The translations under genes and the position numbers were made by a program. A DNA stretch of 64,000 nt from Otis tarda. Lineage: Eukaryota > Chordata > Aves > Otidiformes > Otididae. Positions 47,255 to 58,200 of the stretch are shown piece after piece. The stretch covers positions 142,799,053 through 142,863,052 of the forward strand of contig CM048552.1 in assembly GCA_026413225.1 (NCBI GenBank), written 5' to 3'. How positions within the stretch are numbered: the stretch's first letter is position 1; every line of letters starts with the position of its first letter. Under the pieces are notes generated by a model that saw nothing but the letters and a program-made list of their open reading frames with translations, did no database searches and was not told where the DNA came from.

Positions 47255-47892
47255 GTGAGCAGGAACAGAAGCCTTTTTTCTTTACAATCTTTGATGCCGC
47301 ACTTCAAGCAGTGAAGAAAGGGGAAGACGGAGCTGCTGTGTCTCACAGATTACTTTGTCTCTCCTGCAAACTCCGCTGCGCTGGGGAGCTAGCAGTGTCT
47401 CTCCTTTCTCAAGGGAGCATCACTGCATCTACCTGGCCAGTCAGTCTGTGAGGAGATCACAGTGACATTCGGCCAGTGACATGCATATGGAGGAAGAATA
47501 ACTCAAGCCAGATTTATAAATGTAGCACTTAAAAAAAAAACAAAAACAAAACAAAACCCTGTGCTGTTGGAAGCAAATTCAGTGGGTAGGTCAGATGGAG
47601 ATGATGACTATATCAAGCATAACTATCAAATGAATAAAAGGCTTGTCATAAGGTATTTCAGATAGGCAGGGAAGGAAGAAACTGTGGCAGAGACATCAAA
47701 GCTTCAGAAGAGGGCTTGTGTTTTGAATCACTGTGGCCTACAGCAACACAAAAATACATAGGTCACCTTCAAGAGAAAGAAGAAACAAGGATTAATGTGG
47801 GCAATTGGGCTGGGTTTTGAAAAAGGCTAATTACCCACAAGATGCGATGAAAAAGAAGAGTTCTGTGTAAGCTGGGAATGAAAATCATGGCA
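47255..47892. other. Noncoding stretch
   Basis: No gene was recognised. An A-rich tract (47531-47560, AAAAC units) is a simple repeat. Confidence 0.55.
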
Positions 47893-48586
47893 GCACAGGA
47901 CTAGTCATGCATCAGCAGATGGTCCAGGAGTGGCCGCTAAGGAACCGGTCTGCAGGAAAGAACTGGAGGACCCTGGCGGACAGCAAACTCAGTGTCCATT
48001 GTGCGCCTTAGCAGATGTGAAGGTTGACGGTACTTTGGTCTGTATGAACAGCAGTATGTCCCACAGATCGAGGGAAGGGATTATTCTTCTCTACAGAGCA
48101 CTCATTAGACCACATCTACATACTGTGTCCAGTTTTGGGGCCCCCAGCACAGAACAGTCATTAATAAACTGGAGAGGGCTCAGATGAGGGGGTGCTGGAG
48201 GCTGGTCCCATGAGGAGGTGGGCTGGGTTAGTCTGGAGAAAGGGTGGCATTGGGGGCACCTACTAGTACCACTGCCTACCAGGGGTCACCAAGAAGATGG
48301 AGCTGAGCTCTTCATAGTGATGCATGGGGAGGACAAGAGACAACAGGCAAAATGGCAACAAGAGAGATTTAGCCAGGGTATAAGGAGAAGTTTTTTCCCC
48401 ATGAGGACATCCAGGTAGCAGAGCAAATTGCCCTGAAAGGCTGTGCCATCCCCATCCCCGGAGGTTTTCAAGACCAAGCAGATACAGCCCTGAGCAGCCT
48501 GGTCTGGCCCTAAAGCTGGCCCTGCTTTGGGCAGAGGTTTGACGTAGAGACCTCCAAGGTGAAACCTGAATTATTCTGTGATTCTT
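47893..48586 (+). mobile_element. CR1 LINE, older 3' truncated copy
   Basis: The segment follows the CR1 3' layout, with ATTCTTCTCTACAGAGCACTC near 48083 (the LYSAL region), GTGTCCAGTTTTGGGGCCCC near 48125 (the CVQFWGP region), CTGGAGAAAGGGTGG near 48234, and the end ATTCTGTGATTCT at 48573-48585. Frames are broken throughout. It is more diverged than the copy at 34.6 kb and appears to belong to a different CR1 subfamily because of its internal wording. It has no coding capacity. Confidence 0.92.
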
Positions 48587-48939
48587 CTAAAGTTAAAGGA
48601 TCAGTGAATCATCCCAAAGTTTCGTCTTGAGCAATATGAAAATATTTTAGTAAAGGTTAAATTAAAGTAAAAAGCTCTTGCATGCAAAAAAAAACCGGAA
48701 ACGAAACTCTCATTCTAGGGCTATATATGCATATTTCAATTTGAACTGAATATACTAAGAATCAATGAGTGATGCCTCTTTCTCTTCAATTTAAACTTTC
48801 CCAGATGCCCAGGTTAGAGGTTACAAACAAGTACCATCACCATGGGGAGAATGCCTTCTGCTTTTATTCCCTTTGAAAACACCTCCATCAAAGCTGCTTC
48901 AAAGCCCCAAAGTGGAAAAAGAGAGATTTGACAGGAAAA
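48587..48939. other. AT-rich noncoding stretch
   Basis: Nothing was recognised. Confidence 0.6.
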
Positions 48940-49165
48940 TATGAAGATGTCATTGCTTTCCTAGAGAATGAAAATACCTGGCTTCTCTGGTCTCTATAGC
49001 AACAATCTGTAAATACGATTAGCATTAACAAGAAAGTATATCATCTTGGGTGAATCTTTTATCTTAACTTACTCTTATAACTCATTTTAAAGGCCATTCC
49101 TGGCATTATTATTATATAAAAGCTCTTTATTGCACTGTTGGAAAACTCTATGATTCACACTCCGT
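48940..49165. promoter_or_regulatory. Candidate regulatory block with an RFX-like site
   Basis: This non-repetitive AT-rich sequence contains GTCTCTATAGCAAC at 48990-49003, matching 12 of 14 positions of the RFX X-box consensus GTNRCCNNRGYAAC with an exact right half. Nearby are ACGATTAGCATTAAC and TATTATATAAAAGC. X-boxes recruit RFX factors at ciliary and neural genes. No gene start is visible here, so a distal element would be the reading. Confidence 0.3.
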
Positions 49166-52100
49166 CTTGGTATAAATCTACCGACTCATACTAACAAGAA
49201 TAAGTATGTCTCTAAGTCTATGACCAAAAAGACAAAAAGATTTTCTTTAAAGTTGCACAGCAAGGGCTGCATATTTATGAGAATATGCCACTTTGAGGAT
49301 TATTTATCACAAGCAACAGACTTTCCAGACTACTGAGCAACTTTATTACAAGCAGGTACACGCCAGTCTATTTCAGTTATACACATTTCTCCCACATCAC
49401 AACAAGACTAAAATGATGTAATAAACCTGGGTTTGGCACGCCGAGACATCAGGAAAATCCACAGCACTGTGGTGCAGCATCTCTATTAGATGCACTCCTA
49501 TGATCATATTGTTTCTCTTTGCTTTTTAAACTGACTTTTCACAGAAGTGGCTGGGTCAGACACTAGGGGTGAATTTCAGGGCCAGGCAATAGGGTATTTA
49601 AAGGAGATCTTAATACCTCAGGATACAAATCCAGCCACCATCTTCCCTATGCAAACACAAAGGCACTTTCCATGGGAAAAAAGATTTTCATCCTGCGTTT
49701 AGGCAGACGACCTTTTACAAGGACCTGCACTGGATTGTTGATCTCCAGTGGGAAGGAAAGCATCATACGCTTTCCCACTTTAGTGAGGCAGTAACACAGA
49801 TAGAAACCCTCCCCTCTCTGTCACAATAAACGTGGTTTAATTACACACACACAAGTATGGATAAGCAAATAGCTCCTCTTGTTTATATCCTAGGAATTTA
49901 TACTATTACAGGTGTTTCCAGTGGAAAGTCTCGTGCTGTCTGCAAATTTGAGTCATTAAATCTTTTTTTATACTAATGGATCTGCTAAAACATAATGGGA
50001 CCTGGCTACATGAATGGGGCTGGCAAGATCCCTGCCTCCACACATCTTGAGAAGTGCAGCTTAAGTTGCAGTTGCTCAGAATGTAGCACTGGTCTTTTCA
50101 ATTTATATCAGGCTGTATAACGTTACACATCGCCAAAAAGAAAGGCAGTGGAGGAAGCAGATGTCACCACATCTGATTTACATTGCACTTTGTGGTCTCA
50201 ATGCTCCTGATAGAGAAACTTTGCGAATTACTGGTTAAACTGGCAGAGTACTAAAGTCACTTGCAAATAGCTATATCCACTTCTATGCTGTGAAGAATCA
50301 GGCCCTCATGTCTCCTACTAATCAGGCTAGGTATTAGGTATCCTCTTGGCAGCAAACAGATCGTGTAACAAAGACAGAACATGCCTAATATCTGAGATGA
50401 AAAAAGGTAATAAAGCTCCATTTATATCATGTATTGGCTCTTTTGGACAGTCTTTGGAGCATTACTGATGTCAGTCCCATGTGCTAGTTGCCTTTTGAAG
50501 ACCTTCATCTATTTGAAGCTTTTCAAACACTTTTGAAAGAATGTCTACAAAGTCCTGCAAACGCCAAGAGCAGTTGATTTAACACGACTCTAACTAAGGC
50601 AAAATGAACTGAAGCAATTTCTCCTGTCCCTGCAGGTACTGTGTTGAAATATTTTATCTGAAGTCTTCAGAACTATCCCATTGAAAATATCTTTTAAGAA
50701 GCTTCAGTGCCTTCACACATCAAAAAAGTGTGCAGTGTATTTGGAGGGAGGGGAAATTCCCTAAAATCAATGTTGTTATTGCGGTCCTAATAGGCTCTGC
50801 CATATTCTAGGCAGTCTAGTTTTGATAATGGCAAATTTCATTAAGATCTATCTTGAGACACCACACAGTTTCAGAACGCTTTAGAAGTCGGAGTTTTCCT
50901 TCAAAAACATTTCAAGTGAAGGCTATAAAAATACTACTAGGGGTCTTTTCCTTGATCGCAGTGGTACCTCTGGGAAAGGAGTTATTACTACCTTTGTAGT
51001 TTGGTAATAAGGGGCTACTGTCTGTCCTTTACAGTGATTTGAGTCAGACTCTAATTTGTTGCATTATAATGCAGTGTATGTGACATCTGTTTATTGTCTC
51101 TGTCTCCTCCCACACACACTTCCGTCAAGATGTTTCTGCTGATACTGTATTTTGTTCATTTTTAAAGAACCCTGTCAGGTAAGGATGTGAAAAATACCAA
51201 AAGAAATAGTCACAAACACGTAATCTTCATGAGAACTAAGGAATTTATGATTCGCCTAATTGAAAATATATAACATAGTCTAAAGAACAGCATATGCATT
51301 CCTATGAAGTGTGTAGTGGGTAGGGAATGGGAATTACTGAGAAAACTTTGGAAAGTCACATTAAAAATGACAGCTTCTAAGTAGAATAGGAGCAGCCTGC
51401 AAAAAAGTCCGTTCTTACCCTGGGAGGCGAGAGGGGTTTTTACTAATTTACACCACCTCAGAAAGATGAAGGCTTCCATAGAGGAAACAGAGAGCAAAAA
51501 TTGTTCCTTTCCAAAAGGAAACTCAAGAATAGTTTTGAAACCTGTTTTTTAAAAGCAGGTAGCTTTCGGTCAGGCTGTTGACTAACTGTTGTTTACTGTG
51601 CTTTCCTAACGTAACTATGCATTGTTGGGAGATTATATCCCATTAAAAAAATTGGTATCAGCCAATGCTGCAGGATGGCCTCAACACTGCAGACTCCAAA
51701 AGAAAAGAAAACCATTTATTTTAGGAATAAACATGGCCTATTCAAGAGCCGTGGGTCATGGGGGATTATGCTGAACTTCCACCCCCCAACACCTGCCGCC
51801 CCACCACTAGTGGGAGGAGAACAGAGGACATGGGTAGAGAATCAGCCCATTTTTGTCTTGACCATAGGAGTTTTTTTTGTGTGAAACTTGTGCTCATTTT
51901 AGCTCTTGACTCCCCGCTTGGTCCCTCCTAGGGGCATTCCCCAACCCGTCCCACTGTCAGAGCTGCAGAGGTCAGAGAGACAAAAGCAAGTCTCCTAGGG
52001 GAGAGCTGGCTGATGCAAGTAAGGGCTATGTAAGTGGGCTCATGGGAAGCCTGGCAAATTCATAAGGAGCCACTTCGCATAGCCATTTTCTGCTATAACG

Positions 52101-52384
52101 TTTGGCCAGAAGCTCATGGGCAGAGCAGCTCTTGTCCTGGAAACAGTGGCTCCAAGGTTGCCTCAGCACAAAAGGCATCTCAGGGAGTCCAGGCTGGCAC
52201 TGAGGGTGCTGCCTGTCAGTTCTGGCAAACACAAAGTAGTTTATAACCAACGAAGGTCTACCTTTGCACAGCATGCTCGGCTCCTGGAAGTTCATCTCTC
52301 TCCTCCCTGGATGTTTCCTTCTTATTCCACAACTTATTTTCCCTCTAGAAAAGCTAGGTGACTCTGAATGCCATTTGTACTCTT
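49166..52384. other. Noncoding stretch, nothing certain
   Basis: No gene was recognised. 50100-51150 is non-repetitive and could hold further regulatory DNA. Strong donors occur on the plus strand at 51180 (GTCAG|GTAAGG) and on the minus strand at 51418/51417 (CCAGG|GTAAGA). The latter has a good acceptor (CATCTTTCTGAG) that would make a 38-bp segment on the minus strand. Confidence 0.45.
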
Positions 52385-52700
52385 TTCCTCGTTAGCCTTT
52401 TCCAGTAATTTATTCCATGTGTTTATTACTCCCAGCACGTAATAGTAGTTCCAGAGTTCCCTCATGTCTGCTTTATGTCCTCAGTTTTCTACTAAAAATA
52501 TTTCTCTACCCACTCATTACTCCTTTCCATAATGATGAAAACCTCTTTCAATTAACGTCTGCATATCCTGTTTTCCAAAGAGGATAAAGCCATCTTCCCA
52601 CCTCAAATCAGACCTTAATTTTGTTGCTCTTTGTCTGGTACATCTTATACTGCACTACTTCCAGGGAATCATAACCTGCCTGTTGCAAAATTAGAGTGAT
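52385..52700 (-). mobile_element. Possible ancient CR1-type LINE fragment
   Basis: Read on the minus strand, the order of words (forward CCAGTAATTTATTCC near 52402, TTTTCCAAAGAGGATAAAGCC near 52570, CAGACCTTAATTTTGTTGCTC near 52610) follows the 3' part of old amniote CR1 ORF2, as in the element at 5 kb. Divergence is high and no frame survives. The ends are approximate. Confidence 0.45.
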
Positions 52701-52788
52701 TATTCACTGTACTTTAGACAGGATTCAAGTAGTGTCATGCAGATGGTCAAAAAACCATTGCTTTTTCCACATTTTTGTCCTAACACAG

Positions 52789-52995
52789 CCTGTTGGGCTC
52801 CTGCTAGGGTTTGCCAGGACACCAGTGCCTGTGACAGTTTCCTGGCCACCCCGGCTCCCAGCCTCACAGATGACATGACTCCACCACTGAACACAAGCTC
52901 TCACCTTTCTCCAGATGGACTCTTGTGCATCCATCTTCACTCCAAATTTGCTATTTGTGGCAGTAGCCTTAGGGAGTTAACCGCTACAGGTGAAG
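52789..52995 (+). other. Candidate 207-bp exon
   Basis: An acceptor (CATTTTTGTCCTAACACAG) ends at 52788 and a donor (GAAG|GTAAGC) begins at 52996. The segment is 207 bp, a multiple of three, and one phase stays open throughout as part of a 114-codon frame starting at 52737. The product (CWAPARVCQDTSACDSF at the start) shows no recognised domain. Overlapping minus-strand frames are also open, so composition explains part of the signal. Confidence 0.2.
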
Positions 52996-53009
52996 GTAAG
53001 CTTAAAAAA

Positions 53010-53025
53010 AATAATAATAATAATC
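53010..53025 (+). repeat. Short (AAT)n repeat
   Basis: About five AAT units follow an A-run. Confidence 0.85.
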
Positions 53026-53569
53026 AACACAGTAAAAGACCTCGTCAACATTTCTGGTGGAAGAATGAAATACCACATTAAGGTCACACTCCACATAGGA
53101 TGTAGGCCAGCTTTGGACGTAAAGGCTAGCCAAGAGCCCCTGTAACATTGCCATTTGCCGTGAAGAGTTAAAAATGAAAAGTCAAGGCATTAGCCAAGGA
53201 AGAGTTATGGTCACAGTGACACAGTGAATCAGGGAACATGCACCAGGCTGCTGTTTTGTGCCACCCTCATCCCCTGGCAGCATCATCACAGAGATCCAAA
53301 AAAGAGCACACATCTCATGTGGGGCTCAGCACAGTAAAGGTGGAGTTGAAACGGAAGCTGTACAAATAGACGGTGGAGAAAGGGGGAAACACCCATCACT
53401 GATGACTCCCTCATAACAGATACTTTCCTTCTGACTTCAAATGAGATGTTAACACGATCCAGACGGAAAAACAGAAATCTCATCAAAGGGACAGCCCAAG
53501 TCTTTATGGAATGCAACAGACAGCATCACTAGCCTATCTTTTTCTGTTAACTGTAGGGAAGAAAGCAAA
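53026..53569. other. Noncoding stretch
   Basis: Nothing was recognised. Confidence 0.55.
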
Positions 53570-54460
53570 ATAACACCCAGTTTTTCTTACAGCAGACTTA
53601 GAGTATGTTAATATTAACATTTAGTTGGAATTACTTTAGAGAGCTCATTGTTTTATGTGGAAATTTTGTATTATTAACTGTTATTGTCAGAAAACCTGTA
53701 TTAAAATCCTAGAAAGCAGTTGTTGGGCTTGTTTCTGTTGTTTTGGAGGCAGAGGAAGTCTGTAGAGATAGATGCTGAGAAATGGCTGTCATCAAACTGA
53801 CTGGAACAGAAAACATTACATTAATGAGCTGTAATTTTTTAAGACATATCTTGAGCTGCTTTGTCATGCTATTTTGCTAAAATTGTATGCTGTCTACCTA
53901 GATGAAAATTATTGCTGTGGGAACTTTATTTTTTTCATTCGTCTTTTTTAAAGAAACCTACCATTTTTAACATGATAATTCCTATATCTGTTACATCGTC
54001 AATTACAAGTTGGAAGCTGTACTTTTTCCTTTTTTTTTAAACCAGTTCTAAAACGTGAAGTGATGAACTACATAAACAAATGAAAAACCACATTGTACAT
54101 GTAATTGAAAAATTATTTCAAAGTCAGCTTGTTGTGGTAAAAGGCAAGTTTATAGACTGACAGCAGGAAAAGCCCATTCCATCTTTGGATCCTCTTTAAT
54201 TTTACTTATGAAAATTGCCTCTTAGCAGTTCTTTGGTGGTTTATCTAATTAGATATATTGATTTTTTTTTTTTTTTGGTGGCGAGGAAGAGAAATCATGC
54301 TTTTATGAAGTAATAATGAGCTCAGCAGAAAGGCTTAGCTATGATTATGTCAACAGTTTAGAAGTAATCTATATCCAAACTCAATGGAGGATTTTATTTA
54401 ACTAGAAAATATCCAAGTGGAAAACAGCTTGGTGAGGGCATTAGAGCACACCCAGATCTG
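53570..54460. promoter_or_regulatory. Candidate conserved noncoding block
   Basis: This is nearly 900 bp of AT-rich, non-repetitive sequence with TTAATGAGCTGTAATTTTTT near 53820, ATCTAATTAGATAT near 54244 (a palindromic TAATTA site) and few open frames. A poly-T run lies near 54263. The texture resembles the blocks at 12.8 and 22 kb. Constraint is inferred, not measured. Confidence 0.3.
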
Positions 54461-54929
54461 GGGTGGATTTGCATACAGTTGAGACAATTAGAAAAGAGAG
54501 TCCTTATCACTTTTATGAAATCAGATTGAATCACCAGAGTACCCCAAATACACAGGCTGGCACCAGGCACTCCCTGTTCTCGTACTTCGCAGGGTTTGAA
54601 GTAGGTTTCCATTTCATTTTGTTCATATTGTATCAGACAGCTTAGCAAAACCAGAGAGAAATAAACCACAATGCCACAGTAGTGAAGAATATTTTGCTGC
54701 ATTTTTTTTTTTTCAAAAGACAGTCTCCTGAGCCAGGCATTTGAATCATAAGGACTTCTGGGATGGGATTTTCACTCAGAGATCTCCATTCTTACGTGGA
54801 TTAAGAGGATTAAAAACCATTAAATGACCATCCTCCAAGTCCCTAAAGCAGATTTGCCTTTTTCTATCCTCCTTCAACTGAGGCAGACTTGGGGGTAACA
54901 AAGTACTGCACAAAAGACTCCCTTAGCAT

Positions 54930-55262
54930 GACAAAAGGTGAAACAATCCACTGAACTGCCAATGTACCAGACAATGAAGTCGGTGCAGTCTACTCAGCTC
55001 ATTTTCATCAGAACAAATGGTATCAAACTTGGCAATGGCATTGTTCTTAAACTTGAACATGGGGCTCTTTTTTTCCCCTCTCTTCTTTTTTTTTATTTTT
55101 TATTTTCCCATCCGAAGCTCAAGGTGTCATATTAATTATTTAAATCTTCAGAAGATTTCAACTGTATCCTCCAAGGCTCTGCTCAGTGCCAGAAGGTCTC
55201 CAATCTGCATTAGCTTTTGTTAATTAGAGCTGAAACAAGGACTTTGATCTCAATGAATATAA
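54930..55262. promoter_or_regulatory. Candidate regulatory block with TCF/LEF and homeodomain sites
   Basis: CTTTGATCT at 55242-55250 fits the TCF/LEF core CTTTGATC and lies about 20 bp from GTTAATTAGAGC (near 55219). ATATTAATTATTTAAATC is near 55130. A T-rich tract at 55085-55107 separates two non-repetitive halves. Whether the sites act is unknown. Confidence 0.28.
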
Positions 55263-58200
55263 TAACAAAAAAAAAAGCAAAACTTCCTGTGTGATTTATC
55301 TTTTACCTATTTTCTGCCTTTACTGTTTTTCCACTCTATTAGACTTTGATTTACCTTGTCTGAGTAACATTAAACAACTCGGGTACAAAAGAATTTAAAC
55401 AGCTTCAAAAGCCTGACTGAAATGATAGTTAAATGCTACATGAAGAGATCTCGAGTCTTTAAACTTTGAAAGAAAATGACATAATTTTACTTTTTTTTTT
55501 TTTTTTAAGCAGGGGCTGGCATGGAGGGGGGGTTGGTTTGTACAGCATGGATGCTTGTCTACTGATGTCAGATATCACAGGTTTTCCTGTTGGGATTGAT
55601 CTTTCCTCATTAAGAGCCTTGTTTCTAGAGCTGTAGCGCTGATAGAACAGAAGGCCAGCGATATTCTGCAAGATGTTCCTCATGCATCAGGCTTGCCCTG
55701 AGTTTGTAGCACTGCTTAGATCCAAGGGGGTCACAGCCAGGGCTTGCCTTGTTAAAATTTTTCTCATTAACATTTATCTTATTGAATAGCTCTGGAAGGC
55801 AAATTTTTTAAGTCCAAAAAGAAAAACTAGCAAATTTCAGTGTCAGATGAGGTCTAGCTGTATATTCACTTGAGCAGGGACTTATCGTTATGGTCCCCTA
55901 ATATGAAAAAAATAATCAAAGAATATCCGAAAATGCTGCAAGTGAAATCTACATCTGAGATTTACGAGATACATAAGGGTAAATTTTCATTGTGATGGAC
56001 AAAGAGTTGAGCACACAGCCTTCATTAATAACAACGCACAGTGCTGAAAATGTACCCTGTATCTTTTACATAAGGCTCCCTACAGAACGGCACAGCCCCA
56101 GGAGACTGGTCACTCATGGTTTATCTCATTTTAGGGAGAATAAATTAAAGGATATCTTGTGAATTCTGGACAGAAAGTGAGAAAGGTGAAGTGAATAGTC
56201 TTAAAAAATAACAGCTAAGAACTATGATAACCTGCTGGAGGCACTGACTAATACAAAGGAGGTTTGTCTAGAAAGGAATGGGACAAATGCTGCACTGCTA
56301 AGGTGTGGCTTCGTCCACGGGACTGGGACAGCCTGGGCAATGGTAGCACAGACCCTCACCCTGCTCACAGCATCAGTGTGCTTCAGCTCCAGGTCTGCAA
56401 ACAGATTGGGAATTCAATAACAGTCCTGATCCATTCCCTGCCAAAACCCACGGAAGACTTTAAACCAGCTTCAAGAGGCTCCCCACCAGGCCCTGCCTCA
56501 CTAGAGATGCTCCCACTGAGACGTGGCTGATTTCTGATGTGAATATTGATCTCCTGGTTGACTAAGAACACTTTTTTTTCCCCTATTTTCATGCCTGTTT
56601 TCTCTCTTGCCAGCCCATTTTGCTTAGGTTGGTGGTGTCAGGCAATGGGTACGTTTCTAGTCACACATTTCAGCAGGTGGCTATAATGTGATGCTGAGCA
56701 AAAGTTTTTGTTAATGACACAAACCACAAGCTACAGTGTTTTTCATTCCTGCTCCTTTTGGAGTAGAATTGGGTTTCGGGGTGTTGTTTTTTTTTTTTTT
56801 TATAAAACCAAAGAATGTTACCAGGCAACTGGAGGCAAAATTTTATTAAAAGGCAAAAGCTTCATGTCAGGACCATATCTTTCTTTCCCAGATGAAGATG
56901 TGCTTGGGAGGGGAAGGGCGCTCGAGCAGTAGTTAAAAGGGATATGAGAGTAATGATGTTGCTTTGCTGTTCCTCTTCCACCTAAATTACTAGAAGTTGG
57001 TCATAGAAAATGGAGGGATAACAGATTGCTCACAAACACAGATGTTCTGTTAAACCAGGACTTTTGATCCCACCATACTCACCTACCGTCTTACCACCAG
57101 TCAGCACATATGCCTTGAAAATCCAGACAAAGTGCAGTATCACTCCGTGTTTCCTCTGCTGCCTTCCCCCTCTATTCATATCATGAAAGGTTCACAAGTT
57201 CTGGAGTTTTCCTAAAAGTGTGGCAAACTTCAAACCAGGAAAGAAAGGGTGGGGGCCAGACGCTCTCAGCGAGGCTGTGTGAACCGCCACCTTCCTCCAG
57301 CCGCTGTACCCAAACACAGCCCACATGGCTTTGCTCACAGATGCTGTCTTTTACATGACTGAATTAAGACACAGTCTTAAAGGATGGGAGCAATGTCTGC
57401 ACATTTTAAACAAATAAAAATACTGGAAGCATGTAGCAACCATATCGAAGCTACTGCACCGCAGCGCAATGGCCGAGTCTGGGGCCCTGCTCTGTACACC
57501 TGGGAATCCCCTCTCCCTCGCTGCCTCTCCTTGCTCCAAGAATATTGATTCTGAGTTTGCTTCACTTTCATGTGTCAGTGCAGGTTAATTCAGTTCATGT
57601 TAGTGCTACCACAGACACATGCTGATATTGCTGCTCACCCGGGCTTCTCCGTTTGTCCCTCTCTCTGGGCTCACTATGAGTACCAATTGCTGGCCCGTGC
57701 AGTGCTCCCCAGAGAGGGACAATAGTCTCCCCCACACACAAAGCAGGACCCCTACTTGACAGTCTCTGGGAGGGCACAAGGGTGCAGGAGGGTCAGGCTG
57801 CCAGGCAGGAGCATGCTGGGGCTGGGCTGACGGCTGCGAGTGTCAGCAAGAGGCACGTGAGCCATTGCCCCCTTGCAGCTTGGGAACCTCCACCGTACTC
57901 TGCCTGGAAAAGTCCTACAATAAATACTTCTCAGAGCTGTCTGCTGCCAGAAAGGACAAGAATTTCAAAAGATTGAATCAACTTCCCCAGTGCTGTTCAA
58001 AATGCAAGGGATGCTACCCACTGGGCTTCAGAAAACGTCCCTAGAAACAAACAGTTGAAGTTCGCTTTGAGGTTTAGGTTTTGGACTAAATATCTTTGCT
58101 GTTTACCCCAGGCTGCCTTCTGTTTGGCAGAAGTCAAAGCTGTGATGACAAGATGGGCAGTGACAGCCTGTGAAGGATGTAGAAAGTGAGGACAAGTAGT

